The notes: a model not told the origin generated them from the sequence alone. 56,022 bases of DNA from CANGYM01 sp044235825 (GCA_044235825.1 JBIIHL010000004.1:1-56022); one strand, 5' to 3'. Shown: positions 1-8,921, counted from the first letter of the stretch. Made by a program: numbers and translations.

Positions 1-50
1 AAATTCCTTTTCACTTTTGCGCCCATGGTGCACCCCTTTTTTTACACCAC

Positions 51-311
51 CTATAACCCACATCTCACCAAAAACACAAACATTTGGTTGGGTTTACTGA
101 ATAACCCTGTTCCATCTGTAGAGACGGTAGTATTTCCATTTGAACAATGATATTCTGCAGTTCCATCGATCATACGCCCGTTTGTACGAATTGTTTGCTC
201 CAACGCCCGAACCCGCCCTGCATCAGTTTGATTCAACTGCCCCAACGCAGGCCCCGCCGCAAGGGGCAACACACAAGCAGCAGCAACAGCAACCCTTTGG
301 AACAATCCCAT
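51..311 (-). CDS. small secreted hypothetical protein
   Basis: An 86-residue protein that I do not recognise. Residues 1-24 look like a Sec signal peptide: a basic start (QR), a hydrophobic run rich in Ala, Val and Leu, and a plausible AxG cleavage site near residue 24. The mature part is about 62 residues and has two cysteines (CSNGN and the near-terminal RCGL) that could form one disulfide in the periplasm. It sits alone on the minus strand, divergent from dnaB, and a CRP-like palindrome with a well-placed -10 lies upstream. That signal peptide and promoter are the main reasons to believe it is real. No function can be assigned. Confidence 0.55.
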   Translation of the reverse strand: MGLFQRVAVAAACVLPLAAGPALGQLNQTDAGRVRALEQTIRTNGRMIDGTAEYHCSNGNTTVSTDGTGLFSKPNQMFVFLVRCGL

Positions 312-334
312 AACCCACCCCCTAAAAAAACCTT

Positions 335-384
335 ATGTCCCACCATACCGACATAGCCAAGAAAACGCTGTGACAGATGTCACG
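335..384 (-). promoter_or_regulatory. CRP/FNR-type site and promoter of the small secreted protein
   Basis: The palindrome GTGACA-GA-TGTCAC (370-383) fits the CRP half-site pattern TGTGA-N6-TCACG at 369-384. Reading the minus strand, a -10-like TATGGT lies at 347-342. If transcription starts near 335, the palindrome is centred at -41.5, the usual spacing of class II CRP activation. No good -35 hexamer is visible, which also fits an activated promoter. The regulator itself is not in the window. Confidence 0.45.
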
Positions 385-461
385 GGATGGGGGCGTTTTG
401 GCAAAAAATATCGCTGCGCTTCCCCCATGACAATGATCCCAGAGTGCCCTATAAAGGATCT

Positions 462-1982
462 ATGACCGACACATTATCCCCTTTGCACGCCCAAGGTGCC
501 CTGTCCCGAACCCCCCCTGCCAATGTGGAGGTGGAGCAAGCCCTGCTGGGGACCCTGCTGGCCAACAACACGGCCTATGAACAGATTGCGGATTTTCTGT
601 TGCCGGAACATTTTTCCCATGGCCTGCACGCCACCCTGTACAGCGCCATTATGAAAATGATTGACAAGGGGCAGATGGCCAGCCCCCTGACTTTAAAACC
701 CCTGTTCGAGGATCATCCGGATCTGGCCCCCTTTGGCGGGGGCGGCGCGTATTTACAGGATTTGGCGGATTCTGTTCTCTCCAGCATCAACCTGTATGAT
801 TTTGCCCGCATCATTTACGATTACGCCCTGCGCCGCAACCTGATTGATGTGGGGCAAACGGTGGTGAACAACGCCTTTGATCTGGCCCGCGAAGGCACCG
901 CCATGGATCAAATCGCCGAAACGGAACACGCCCTTTATACCTTGGCCACCAAAGGATCGGCGCAAAAAACCTATGTTGCCTTTGGCAGCACCTTAACCCA
1001 AACGATGAAGATTATCGAGGCCGCGTACAAGAGAGACGGGGCCCTCAGCGGTCTGTCCTCGGGCTTTACGGACATGGACCGATTGCTGGGGGGGCTGCAA
1101 AATTCCGATTTGATTATTCTGGCGGGCCGGCCATCTATGGGCAAAACGTCTCTGGCCACCAACATGGCGTTTCATGCATCATCCCATGCCACCATCAAAC
1201 GCCAAAACAATGGCGAGGTCAAAGTCAGCAACGGCGCCGTCGTTGCGTTTTTTTCGCTGGAAATGTCGGCGGAACAGTTGGCATCCCGTATTTTATCGGA
1301 ACGGGCCAACGTGGCATCAGAAAAAATCCGTCGGGGGGATTTAACCGATCAAGAATTTCAAAATCTGGCGCAGGCCGCCCGCGATTTGGCGGAAATTCCC
1401 CTGTATATTGACGATACACCGGCCATTTCCGTCTCCAGCCTGCGCACACGGGCCCGAAAATTAAAACGCCAGCATCATTTGGGCCTGATTGTGGTGGATT
1501 ATCTGCAGCTGATGCAGGCCAGCGTCAGCGGCCGCCCCGAAAACCGCGTGAATGAAATTTCCGAAATCACCCGCGGTTTAAAACAAATCGCCAAAGAGCT
1601 GCAGGTGCCCGTCATCGCCCTGTCCCAGCTGTCGCGGGCCGTGGAAAACCGCGAAGACAAACGCCCCCAATTGTCCGATTTACGGGAATCCGGATCCATC
1701 GAGCAAGACGCCGACGTGGTCATGTTTGTGTACCGCGAAGAATACTATCTGCAGCGCAACGAACCCACCCAGCGCCAAGATGAAGGCAAAGACGCCCACC
1801 AAAAACGCTATGACGAATGGGTCACACGCCTGTCAGAGGCCGAAAACATCGCCGAGGTCATCATCGCCAAACAGCGACACGGCCCCACCGGCAAAGTTAA
1901 ATTGTTCTTTGATGGATCCACCACCAAATTCAGCGATCTGATGCAGGACGGCGGGCAAAAGGGGCATGATCACAGCCCTTAA
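462..1982 (+). CDS. dnaB: replicative DNA helicase DnaB
   Basis: Hexameric replicative helicase that unwinds DNA at the fork and recruits primase. The N-terminal helical domain (NVEVEQALLGTLL onward) is followed by the RecA-like ATPase with Walker A (RPSMGKTSLA), Walker B (LIVVDYLQLM) and the conserved DLRESGSIEQDADVV block. The C-terminus (VIIAKQRHGPTG) is typical, and about 506 residues is normal. I start at ATG 462: the frame stays open to 387, but the extra 25 residues look unlike the family. It normally neighbours rplI, alr or radA; here it is followed after 11 bases by a kup fragment. No intein or other insertion is seen. Confidence 0.96.
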   Translation: MTDTLSPLHAQGALSRTPPANVEVEQALLGTLLANNTAYEQIADFLLPEHFSHGLHATLYSAIMKMIDKGQMASPLTLKPLFEDHPDLAPFGGGGAYLQDLADSVLSSINLYDFARIIYDYALRRNLIDVGQTVVNNAFDLAREGTAMDQIAETEHALYTLATKGSAQKTYVAFGSTLTQTMKIIEAAYKRDGALSGLSSGFTDMDRLLGGLQNSDLIILAGRPSMGKTSLATNMAFHASSHATIKRQNNGEVKVSNGAVVAFFSLEMSAEQLASRILSERANVASEKIRRGDLTDQEFQNLAQAARDLAEIPLYIDDTPAISVSSLRTRARKLKRQHHLGLIVVDYLQLMQASVSGRPENRVNEISEITRGLKQIAKELQVPVIALSQLSRAVENREDKRPQLSDLRESGSIEQDADVVMFVYREEYYLQRNEPTQRQDEGKDAHQKRYDEWVTRLSEAENIAEVIIAKQRHGPTGKVKLFFDGSTTKFSDLMQDGGQKGHDHSP

Positions 1983-1993
1983 AAACAACACTA

Positions 1994-3271
1994 TTGTCCC
2001 TCGTGTTTCTGAAAATCGAGGGAAAAATTGCCTTTTTAACCTTGGCCTCTGTTGTTCTGGCCGTCACAGGGGCAGAGGCCCTGTACGCCGATATGGGCCA
2101 TTTTGGCCGCCGCCCCATCCGGATCGCATGGTACACATTTGTGTGGCCCGCCCTGATTTTGAATTATTTTGGTCAGGGGGCCCTTTTGCTGATGAATCCT
2201 TCGGCCATTCACAGCCCCCTTTACGGTATGGTTTCCACAGAGTGGCGGTTACCCCTGATCATTTTGGCCACCATGGCCACCATTATTGCATCCCAAGCCG
2301 TGATTACCGGCGCATTTTCTGTGACACGACAGGCCATTTTGCTGGGCTATCTGCCGCGGATGCGTATTATTCACACATCCCGCACAGAGCTGGGGCAAAT
2401 TTACATGCCCACCGTGAACATGCTGATGCTGTTGGCTGTGGTTGTGTTGGTTTTGGGCTTTGGCAGCTCAACGAACCTTGCCTCGGCCTACGGCATTGCC
2501 GTGACAGGAACCATGGTGTTAACCACCATGATGGCCATTCTTTTGATGCGCCTGAAATGGAACTGGGGTTGGGCCCGCGTTGTGCCCTTTATTATTATTT
2601 TCAGCATTGTGGATATTACATTGTTTGCGGCAACCACCGTCAAAATCATCCATGGAGGGTGGTTTCCCCTGCTAATGGGGGCGCTGTTGTTTATTGTCCT
2701 AACAACATGGAAAACAGGTCGCATCAATTTACAGGAAACGGTTGAAAACGAAGGCATCACCGCCGTTGAATTCATCCAACAGAATCAACATCTGCCCCGC
2801 GTCCCCGGCGTTGCCATTTACATGAGCCGACCCACCCAAGGGGTGCCCCTGGCCATGTACCAAAACGTGAAGCACAACCATATCCTGCACGAAAAAAACA
2901 TTATTCTTTCTGTGGTTTCCATGAATGTTCCTTTTGTTTCCGCTAAAAAACAACTGGATCTGTTGCCCCGCGATGAAAATTTGGTGCGTATTATTTTACG
3001 CAAAGGCTTTATGCAGGATTCCGACGTGCCGGAGGCCCTGAAAAGGCTGCCCGATAGCGTCTTGGGCTTTCATCTGGATCCCCAAACGGCCTCTTATTTT
3101 GTCAGTCGCATTCATGTTCAGCCCACAGAAGGACACCAAAACCGACAACCCATGTCCCTGTGGCGCAAGTATCTTTTTGCATGGATGGTCCACCGCGCCA
3201 CAACCGCCCGAGAGTTCTTTAACTTGCCCCACAACCGCGTGATCGAACTGGGAACGGTCACAGAGTTTTAA
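1994..3271 (+). pseudogene. kup: N-terminally truncated Kup potassium transporter
   Basis: The translation matches the C-terminal two thirds of the Kup/Trk-D low-affinity potassium:proton symporter. It includes the strongly conserved VLAVTGAEALYADMGHFG segment, NYFGQGALLL, the later membrane helices and the C-terminal cytoplasmic domain. Kup is normally about 620-630 residues; about 425 remain. The first five or so transmembrane helices, roughly 200 residues, are missing. The frame opens at 1970, inside the dnaB 3' end, and the first usable start is TTG 1994 with no convincing ribosome-binding site. No further frameshift is seen, so the deletion may be recent. A shortened functional protein is possible but unlikely, since the lost helices help form the transport core. 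Confidence 0.72.
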
Positions 3272-3344
3272 GCGTGGTTTTTTACCCTTTGCCTGCCCCG
3301 TGAAACACGTTACCATTTGGAACGCACCGCGAGCTTAGCTGACC

Positions 3345-4652
3345 ATGTCCCTTTCCAAAGACGACGCCCGTTACCTGTGGCATCCCTTTACGCAGCACGG
3401 ACATCCCGAAACGGCTTTTTTGCCCATTGTTTCAGGGCAAGGATCGTTTCTTTATGACGAGGAAGGAAACCGCCTGCTGGATCTGATTTCCTCATGGTGG
3501 GTGATCACCCATGGCCATAGTCATCCCGCCCTGATCAAAGCCATGGCCACGCAGGCAGCCAAACTGGATCAGGTGATTTTTGCGGGCTTTACCCACGAAC
3601 CCGCGGTGACTCTGGGAAAAAATCTGCAAAATGCCTTGGGCCGCCGCGATGTTTGGAAACTTTTTTTTTCGGACAATGGATCCACCGCCGTGGAAGTGGC
3701 CCTGAAAATGGCCCTGCATGCCCAAAGCAACTGGGGATATCCGGAAAAAAAACGATTCTTAGCGTTTGAAGGTGGGTATCACGGCGACACCGTGGGGGCC
3801 ATGTCCGTTGGACGCAGCAGTGGGTTTTTTGATCCCTATCAAAAACTTTTATTTCCCGTCCAAGATATAGCCTATCCCGAAACATGGATTGATTGTGATA
3901 ATGTTTTACATAAAGAAGAAAAAAGCCTAGAGGCCTTAAAGCAACACTTGAATACCGGCGAGATTGCCGGCATCATTTTAGAGCCTTTGCTGCAAGGGGC
4001 TTCAGGGATGCGGATGTGTCGCCCCTCTTTCGTTGACCAAGTGGTGCGCCTGTGCCAGCACGCGGGGGCCTTGGTTATTTTTGATGAAGTCATGACAGGC
4101 TTTGGCCGAACGGGCAGTCTTTTTGCCTTTCATCAACTTTCAGAAACACCGGATATTCTGTGTCTGGCCAAGGGCTTAACGGGCGGCATGATGCCCATGT
4201 CTTTAACCTGCGCCAGTCAATCTGTCTTTGATGCTTTTTTATCCACCGATTTTTACCGCAGTCTGATTCATGGGCATTCCTTCACCGCCAATCCCGTAGC
4301 CTGCGCCGTGGCCAACCGGTCTTTGGCCCTTTTTGAGGAAGAAGACACACTCAAAAAAATTGCCGCCCTTGAAGATGTTCATCGCCGCGCCCTTTTCACG
4401 TTACAAAACGATGGATTGGCCCACCGCCCTCGGGTTTTGGGCAGCGTGGCCGCATTTGATGTTACACACGAATGTATGCCCTATAACACAGAAAAAAATC
4501 ATGCCATTAGAGCCCTATTCCTTGAATCTGGTTTAATTCTACGCCCCTTGGGCGGGACCCTGTACCTGATGCCCCCCTACTGCACATCGTTATCAGATCT
4601 CACAGAAGCCTATGACCGCATCGCCCAGATCCTTCGGCAGGTTCGCCCATGA
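3345..4652 (+). CDS. bioA: adenosylmethionine-8-amino-7-oxononanoate aminotransferase BioA
   Basis: PLP enzyme of biotin synthesis that converts KAPA to DAPA with S-adenosylmethionine as amino donor. Family features are all present: HPFTQH near the start, SSWWVITHGHSHP, FFSDNGSTAVEVALKMA, the GGYHGDT motif, the PLP Asp in VIFDEVMTGFGRTG, the Schiff-base Lys in CLAKGLTGG, and HGHSFTANPVAC. Length (435) is normal. It overlaps the EnvC-like gene by four bases (ATGA), implying translational coupling in an otherwise cell-wall locus. bioF lies about 35 kb away, and bioB, bioD and bioC are not in the window. The coding sequence has a T9 run at 3661-3669 that could permit slippage. No biotin-regulator operator is evident upstream. 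Confidence 0.93.
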   Translation: MSLSKDDARYLWHPFTQHGHPETAFLPIVSGQGSFLYDEEGNRLLDLISSWWVITHGHSHPALIKAMATQAAKLDQVIFAGFTHEPAVTLGKNLQNALGRRDVWKLFFSDNGSTAVEVALKMALHAQSNWGYPEKKRFLAFEGGYHGDTVGAMSVGRSSGFFDPYQKLLFPVQDIAYPETWIDCDNVLHKEEKSLEALKQHLNTGEIAGIILEPLLQGASGMRMCRPSFVDQVVRLCQHAGALVIFDEVMTGFGRTGSLFAFHQLSETPDILCLAKGLTGGMMPMSLTCASQSVFDAFLSTDFYRSLIHGHSFTANPVACAVANRSLALFEEEDTLKKIAALEDVHRRALFTLQNDGLAHRPRVLGSVAAFDVTHECMPYNTEKNHAIRALFLESGLILRPLGGTLYLMPPYCTSLSDLTEAYDRIAQILRQVRP

Positions 4653-5209
4653 CGGTGTCTTCGGTGGCCTTTAAACTGCTTGGGGTCTTGTTTTTGGTGA
4701 CCCTGTTTTGGGTGGCTTTGGGATTGTGGCACCGCGCACCGCCGCCGTCTTCCGCAGCTTTGTGGCTTTCTGGGCCCGAAGCCGCCATTTTGATACAGAC
4801 CTTGGGGAAAAATTTTAAAAACCATCCCGCTGTGGATGATCGCCCTGTGGGTGAGAATTACTTTTTTCCCCCTATTCGTGGGGAAAACAATGGTCTTTGG
4901 GATGGTTTAGGCATCCTTTATCCCATAAAACCCCTACAGCCCATTTATGCCCCCGCCCGTGGTCAGGTTTTGTTCAACCGCTTTGTGCCTGATGTTGGCC
5001 ATATTTTCATGATCCGCCATGACGATCAGCGCATCAGCGTCATCACCGGCATGGCCCAGCCCCCCTTTCAAGAGGGCGACACCGTCAAAGCCAACCAGAT
5101 TTTGGGCATACCCGAAACAAACACCAAAACCATTTTTTACATGCTTCGCCGTCAAGGCAAGGCCGTTGACCCACGCAAAATGTTTGATACAGTAGATTCG
5201 CCTTTGTGA
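4649..5209 (+). CDS. minimal membrane-anchored degenerate LytM (EnvC-like) protein
   Basis: A 186-residue protein with one N-terminal transmembrane helix (about residues 8-27) and a degenerate LytM/M23 fold at about residues 95-180: IYAPARGQVLFNRF, DVGHIFMIRHDD, PFQEGDTVKANQILGIP and FYMLRRQGKAVDPRKMF. The metal-binding residues of active LytM enzymes are not recognisable, as in EnvC, which activates amidases rather than cutting peptidoglycan. EnvC is usually about 400 residues with a long coiled coil; that part is absent here. The gene lies directly upstream of ctpA, the usual alphaproteobacterial envC position, and starts inside the bioA stop. Assignment to EnvC rests on position plus fold, so I give no symbol. 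Confidence 0.65.
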   Translation: MTVSSVAFKLLGVLFLVTLFWVALGLWHRAPPPSSAALWLSGPEAAILIQTLGKNFKNHPAVDDRPVGENYFFPPIRGENNGLWDGLGILYPIKPLQPIYAPARGQVLFNRFVPDVGHIFMIRHDDQRISVITGMAQPPFQEGDTVKANQILGIPETNTKTIFYMLRRQGKAVDPRKMFDTVDSPL

Positions 5210-5245
5210 TACAAGGATGATTTGACTCTTTTGGGACCCCCTTTC

Positions 5246-6643
5246 ATGATCCGCACGCTTTCTGCTTTTTTAGCCGTCTCCTTATGCTTTTCTGGCGGAG
5301 CCCACGCGCAAGAGCCCAATCCAAAACAACCCGCCCCAGTCACACAACCCGCCCCAGATGCCAGCAAAAACGATTCTTTTTACGAACAGCTTAATGTTTT
5401 TGGTGAAGTTTTAGAACGCATCCGCACGGATTACGTTAAAGAAACCAACGAAAAAGACCTCATCGAAGCCGCCATCAACGGCATGCTCACCAGCTTGGAC
5501 CCTCATTCTGCCTATCACAACGCCGAAGATTTTAAAAATATGCAAGTTGAGTTGCGGGGCGAATTCGGGGGACTCGGCATCGAAGTGACCATGGAAAATG
5601 GTTTGATTAAAATCATGAGCCCCATTGACGATACCCCCGCTGCCCGTGCTGGCCTGTTGTCTGGGGATTTCATCACCCATATTGATGATAAACCTGTTGT
5701 GGGCATGGCTTTGGATGATGCCGTCAAAAAAATGCGTGGTCCCGTCAACACCAAAGTGACCTTGACCATTCGACGCGGCGAGCAAGCCCCCTTTGACGTC
5801 ACCCTAACGCGGGATACCATTGAAATTCAATCGGTTAAATCAGAGGTGATTGATCAGGTTGGGTATGTGCGCGTGCGCCGCTTTAATGAAAACACCTTTA
5901 CAGCCCTCAAATCCGCTTTGGACGCCATAGAAAAGAAAACCCCCGCTGTTTTGGGGTATATTTTGGATTTACGGAACAATCCAGGGGGTCCTCTGGATCA
6001 GGCTGTATCCGTCTCTGATGCCTTTTTAGAAGAAGGCGAGATTGTCTCCACCCGCGGTCGGGATCCCAAAGACATTCAACGCTTTTTTGCCAAAAAAGGC
6101 GATCTGACAAACGGCAAGCCCGTGGTGGTGTTGATTAACGAAGGCTCGGCTTCCGCTTCGGAAATCGTTGCAGGGGCGTTAAAAGATCAGGGCCGCGCCA
6201 TTTTAATCGGCGAAAAATCCTTTGGAAAAGGATCCGTTCAATCCATCATGGCCATGCCTGGCCATGGCGCCATCCGTTTAACAACAGCGCTTTACTACAC
6301 CCCCTCTGGCGTATCTATTCAGGCCACGGGCATCACCCCTGATATTATTGTCCCCATCGCGCGTTTAGAAACCCTGAATTACAAAGCCAACCGCGAATCT
6401 GATTTGATCGGTGCCATTAAAAATGGCCAAACACCCACCAAGGACCAAGAAACCCCTGAAAACAAAGACACCCCACAAAACAACACACCCAAAGAAGACC
6501 AAAATCCCAAAAACGACAATGACAACGGGAAAGACAAACCAGAGGCTTTCGCTGCGCCTGAAAAGCCAGCCGATGATTATCAGGTCTCTCGCGGTGTGGA
6601 TCTGGTGAAGGCCTTGGCCCTATACAATCGCCAGAAAAAATAG
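5246..6643 (+). CDS. ctpA: carboxy-terminal processing protease (S41 family) CtpA
   Basis: Periplasmic serine protease that trims C-termini and helps control cell-wall hydrolases. From ATG 5246 the protein begins with a clear signal peptide ending in GGAHAQ. A PDZ domain follows (GGLGIEVTMENGLIKIMSPID ... TPAARAGLLSGDFITHID), then the S41 catalytic core with the Ser in GSASAS (about S303) and the Lys in FGKGS (about K328), 25 residues apart as in Prc. A Lys/Asn/Pro/Gln-rich low-complexity tail (about residues 395-440) precedes a short conserved end. A TTG at 5222 is in frame, but the signal peptide favours 5246. It is followed after 10 bases by the glycan synthase. Confidence 0.93.
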   Translation: MIRTLSAFLAVSLCFSGGAHAQEPNPKQPAPVTQPAPDASKNDSFYEQLNVFGEVLERIRTDYVKETNEKDLIEAAINGMLTSLDPHSAYHNAEDFKNMQVELRGEFGGLGIEVTMENGLIKIMSPIDDTPAARAGLLSGDFITHIDDKPVVGMALDDAVKKMRGPVNTKVTLTIRRGEQAPFDVTLTRDTIEIQSVKSEVIDQVGYVRVRRFNENTFTALKSALDAIEKKTPAVLGYILDLRNNPGGPLDQAVSVSDAFLEEGEIVSTRGRDPKDIQRFFAKKGDLTNGKPVVVLINEGSASASEIVAGALKDQGRAILIGEKSFGKGSVQSIMAMPGHGAIRLTTALYYTPSGVSIQATGITPDIIVPIARLETLNYKANRESDLIGAIKNGQTPTKDQETPENKDTPQNNTPKEDQNPKNDNDNGKDKPEAFAAPEKPADDYQVSRGVDLVKALALYNRQKK

Positions 6644-6653
6644 GACATGCCCC

Positions 6654-8171
6654 GTGGCCGACATAACGCCGGACTCTGTAGAGAGGGCAGAGCGGATCGA
6701 ATGGCTTTACGCCTTCATTGTGTGGGGCAGTGTTCTGGTATGGTGCCTTTTTCTTCTGTCCACGATGGATTCCAGAACCCTTCCTTATACCGCCATCATC
6801 ACCATGGGATTGATTGGGTTTTGGCGCTATGCTTGGCTAAGCTTGCATGCCTTGCGGGCTGTAACCTATATTCGAGGGCATTTTCCCCTTTATCGTCAGG
6901 CTGCTGAAGCTTACAAAAACACTCTTTCTTTGTCTGATTACCCTTCGGTGGGATTCATTGTCCCCTCTTATAAATTGCCCCCTGCGACCTTTCAGCGGGT
7001 CTTTTCCTGCCTGTTGGCCGAAGCCCACCGGTACCCTGGCCCTGTTACAATCATAGCCGCCGTCACCACAGACGACGAAGCCTCTTGGATACAAGCGCAA
7101 TTTTTGCCCTATGTTGTGAGCAAACCCACCTTAACGTGTGACATTTTTTTGCAAAACGGCACGGGAAAACGTCAGGCTATGGCTCAGGCACTATGGCGCC
7201 TGAAAGCCCATCCCCCTGTGGACCGTGTCATTTTAATGGATGGCGATACCGTTATTCACGAAGGAACGTTGCAAAAATTGGTCGGTTTTTTTGAAACCCA
7301 GCCTGATTTAGGGGCCGTTACCATCGACAACCGCCCCATTTGTCCGAAAACTTATCGACTGATGCAAGCTTGGCACAGCCTGCGGATGATTCAACGGCAC
7401 TGGCTGATGGCTTCCATGAGTGTATCTCGGCGTCTTTTGGTTTTAACGGGTCGATTCTCCATGTTTCGGGGGCATCTGGCCTATGACGATGGATTTTTAC
7501 AGGCCATCGCGTCGGATCATCTGGATCACTGGCGACATGGGCGTTTGCCTCTGCTAACGGGGGACGATAAATCCACTTGGTTTTATACGCTTAAACAGGG
7601 GTGGTCTATGCTGTATCTTCCCGATATTGCTTGTGACTCTCTTGAGGATCCTGTTTCCACCCATTTTCTGACCCATACCCGTCTTTTGATGACGCGGTGG
7701 TTTGGTAATATGATCCGCCACAGCAACCAAGCCCTAGCCTTGGGCCCCAAAAAAATCCCCTTTTTTGTGTGGTGGTGTTTGCTGGATCAAAGGATCTCGC
7801 CTTGGACAACCCTGATTGGCCCTACCGGCGTCTTTTTTTTGGCCCTTATTTACCACAGCGCTCTAATCCCTTTTTATTTGCTATGGGTCCTGATCAGTCG
7901 AACAGCATGGGCAGGCATCCTGTGTCTGATGAGGGGACCTTTTCACCCGTATTTTCCCGTCCTGCTGTTTTTCGGACAAGTCTATGGGGCGGTGATTAAA
8001 ATTCACGCCACCTTTCGTCTTCATCGCCAACGATGGACACGCCAAGATTCCAGACAATCCCAAGAAACCAAAGAACAGCACGTGGTGGCCATCATTCTGG
8101 AATCAACGTCCTATGGGGCATTTGTTTTTGCTGTGGCGGTGGCTTCAAAATTTTTGATTATGCGGCTGTAG
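6654..8171 (+). CDS. Alg8-like processive glycosyltransferase (GT2)
   Basis: Integral-membrane family 2 glycosyltransferase of the cellulose synthase superfamily, closest by eye to the alginate polymerase Alg8. Two or more N-terminal helices (about residues 18-60) precede the catalytic domain with MDGD (195-198), the SDHLDHWRHGR segment, TGDDKS (302-307) and the RWFGN motif, followed by several C-terminal helices. LDQRISPWT and the RLHRQRWTRQ tail also resemble Alg8. Length (505) matches. The start is GTG 6654 with AGGA seven bases upstream. No Alg44-type c-di-GMP receptor, epimerase, lyase or exporter gene is nearby, so substrate and product are unknown. Its last 14 bases overlap the convergent sdhE. 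Confidence 0.82.
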   Translation: MADITPDSVERAERIEWLYAFIVWGSVLVWCLFLLSTMDSRTLPYTAIITMGLIGFWRYAWLSLHALRAVTYIRGHFPLYRQAAEAYKNTLSLSDYPSVGFIVPSYKLPPATFQRVFSCLLAEAHRYPGPVTIIAAVTTDDEASWIQAQFLPYVVSKPTLTCDIFLQNGTGKRQAMAQALWRLKAHPPVDRVILMDGDTVIHEGTLQKLVGFFETQPDLGAVTIDNRPICPKTYRLMQAWHSLRMIQRHWLMASMSVSRRLLVLTGRFSMFRGHLAYDDGFLQAIASDHLDHWRHGRLPLLTGDDKSTWFYTLKQGWSMLYLPDIACDSLEDPVSTHFLTHTRLLMTRWFGNMIRHSNQALALGPKKIPFFVWWCLLDQRISPWTTLIGPTGVFFLALIYHSALIPFYLLWVLISRTAWAGILCLMRGPFHPYFPVLLFFGQVYGAVIKIHATFRLHRQRWTRQDSRQSQETKEQHVVAIILESTSYGAFVFAVAVASKFLIMRL

Positions 8172-8427
8172 GCTTGATAAAAAAACCCTCTAAAGACACC
8201 TTTAATTCCAAAGGCAGGTCCACGGGCAAAGGAACGTGACCCAGAACCATGGCCATCAACTCAGGCTCAGGGGATTGCAAAAAAACCTCTAACGCAGGCA
8301 AAAGATCAGGGGGGAGGTGGGGCAAAACCTCCCTTCGCACACGATCCATAACGTGATCCAACTCTTTGGTGCCACGATAAATCAATTGATACGCGATTTT
8401 TTTCCTAAGAACATCCGGCGAGTTCAT
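8158..8427 (-). CDS. sdhE: succinate dehydrogenase flavinylation factor SdhE
   Basis: A short (89-residue) cytoplasmic protein of the SdhE/Sdh5 (DUF339) family, which promotes covalent FAD attachment to succinate dehydrogenase. The diagnostic stretch LRKKIAYQLIYRGTKELD contains the RGxxE motif (here RGTKE), and VFLQSPEPELMAMVLG matches the conserved C-terminal half. It follows rcdA with only a three-base gap and is probably cotranscribed from the strong promoter ahead of rcdA. No sdh genes are in the window. Confidence 0.86.
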   Translation of the reverse strand: MNSPDVLRKKIAYQLIYRGTKELDHVMDRVRREVLPHLPPDLLPALEVFLQSPEPELMAMVLGHVPLPVDLPLELKVSLEGFFIKPTAA

Positions 8428-8430
8428 AAT

Positions 8431-8829
8431 TTAAGCCACAGCCCGTTTTATCTGGGCATCCAAACGACCCAAACGAACATAAATGTCGTGGCTGCGTTTT
8501 AAAAGGATCCGCAGTCCGTCAGGCAAGGTTTCCGAAGCCTCTTCTTCCTGAAAGCGGCAAATGTCGTCATTGGTGATGGTAAATCCCATGGCGGTGGCGT
8601 CCTCGCCGCTCATCTCCCCTTTTTGCACGGCACGCTGGGCTAACAGCCAAGACATCATTTCCAAAAGACGTGATGTTAAACGGGTGGCATGATACGTCAT
8701 AGCCAAACGATCCTGAACCCTCGCGTTCTGGCGCAAGCCTGGCAGGACGAATTTGATGTAATTTTTAGCCTCAGAGAGCAAGTCATGAACATCTTTGTAT
8801 GTGTTATCCAAAAGAAAAGCGACAGCCAT
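8431..8829 (-). CDS. rcdA: RcdA, regulator of CtrA degradation (DUF1465)
   Basis: A 132-residue alphaproteobacterial adaptor. In Caulobacter, RcdA works with CpdR and PopA to deliver the cell-cycle regulator CtrA to ClpXP. The DUF1465 core is visible: LAMTYHATRLTSRLLEMMSWLLAQRAVQKGEM, a helical bundle with the MSWLLAQRAV signature. The protein is shorter than Caulobacter RcdA, whose disordered tail carries substrate contacts, so cargo binding may differ. The ribosome-binding site AGGAGA precedes ATG 8829, and a near-consensus sigma-70 promoter lies upstream. ctrA, cpdR and clpX are not in the window. Confidence 0.85.
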   Translation of the reverse strand: MAVAFLLDNTYKDVHDLLSEAKNYIKFVLPGLRQNARVQDRLAMTYHATRLTSRLLEMMSWLLAQRAVQKGEMSGEDATAMGFTITNDDICRFQEEEASETLPDGLRILLKRSHDIYVRLGRLDAQIKRAVA

Positions 8830-8872
8830 GAAAAGTCTCCTGATGGGGTTAGGGTTTCTTTAAGTATTCCCT

Positions 8873-8901
8873 ATTAAATCATTTTTTAACTAAAATGTCA
8901 A
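8873..8901 (-). promoter_or_regulatory. sigma-70 promoter of rcdA-sdhE
   Basis: On the minus strand a perfect -35 TTGACA (8901-8896) is separated by exactly 17 bases from TTTAAT (8878-8873). The spacer is AT-rich and an AGGAGA ribosome-binding site precedes the rcdA ATG. It is one of the closest consensus matches I noticed in the window. Confidence 0.75.
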
Positions 8902-8921
8902 CACTTTTTTAACCTTTTGCT

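Noticed and set aside
1..50. GGTGCACC palindrome as terminator of the small secreted gene
   Set aside because: Only eight bases without a loop and no T-run on the proper side.
1966..2745. 259-residue plus ORF overlapping dnaB end and kup
   Set aside because: A +2 shadow of kup, rich in His, Cys and Arg; the kup frame has clear homology.
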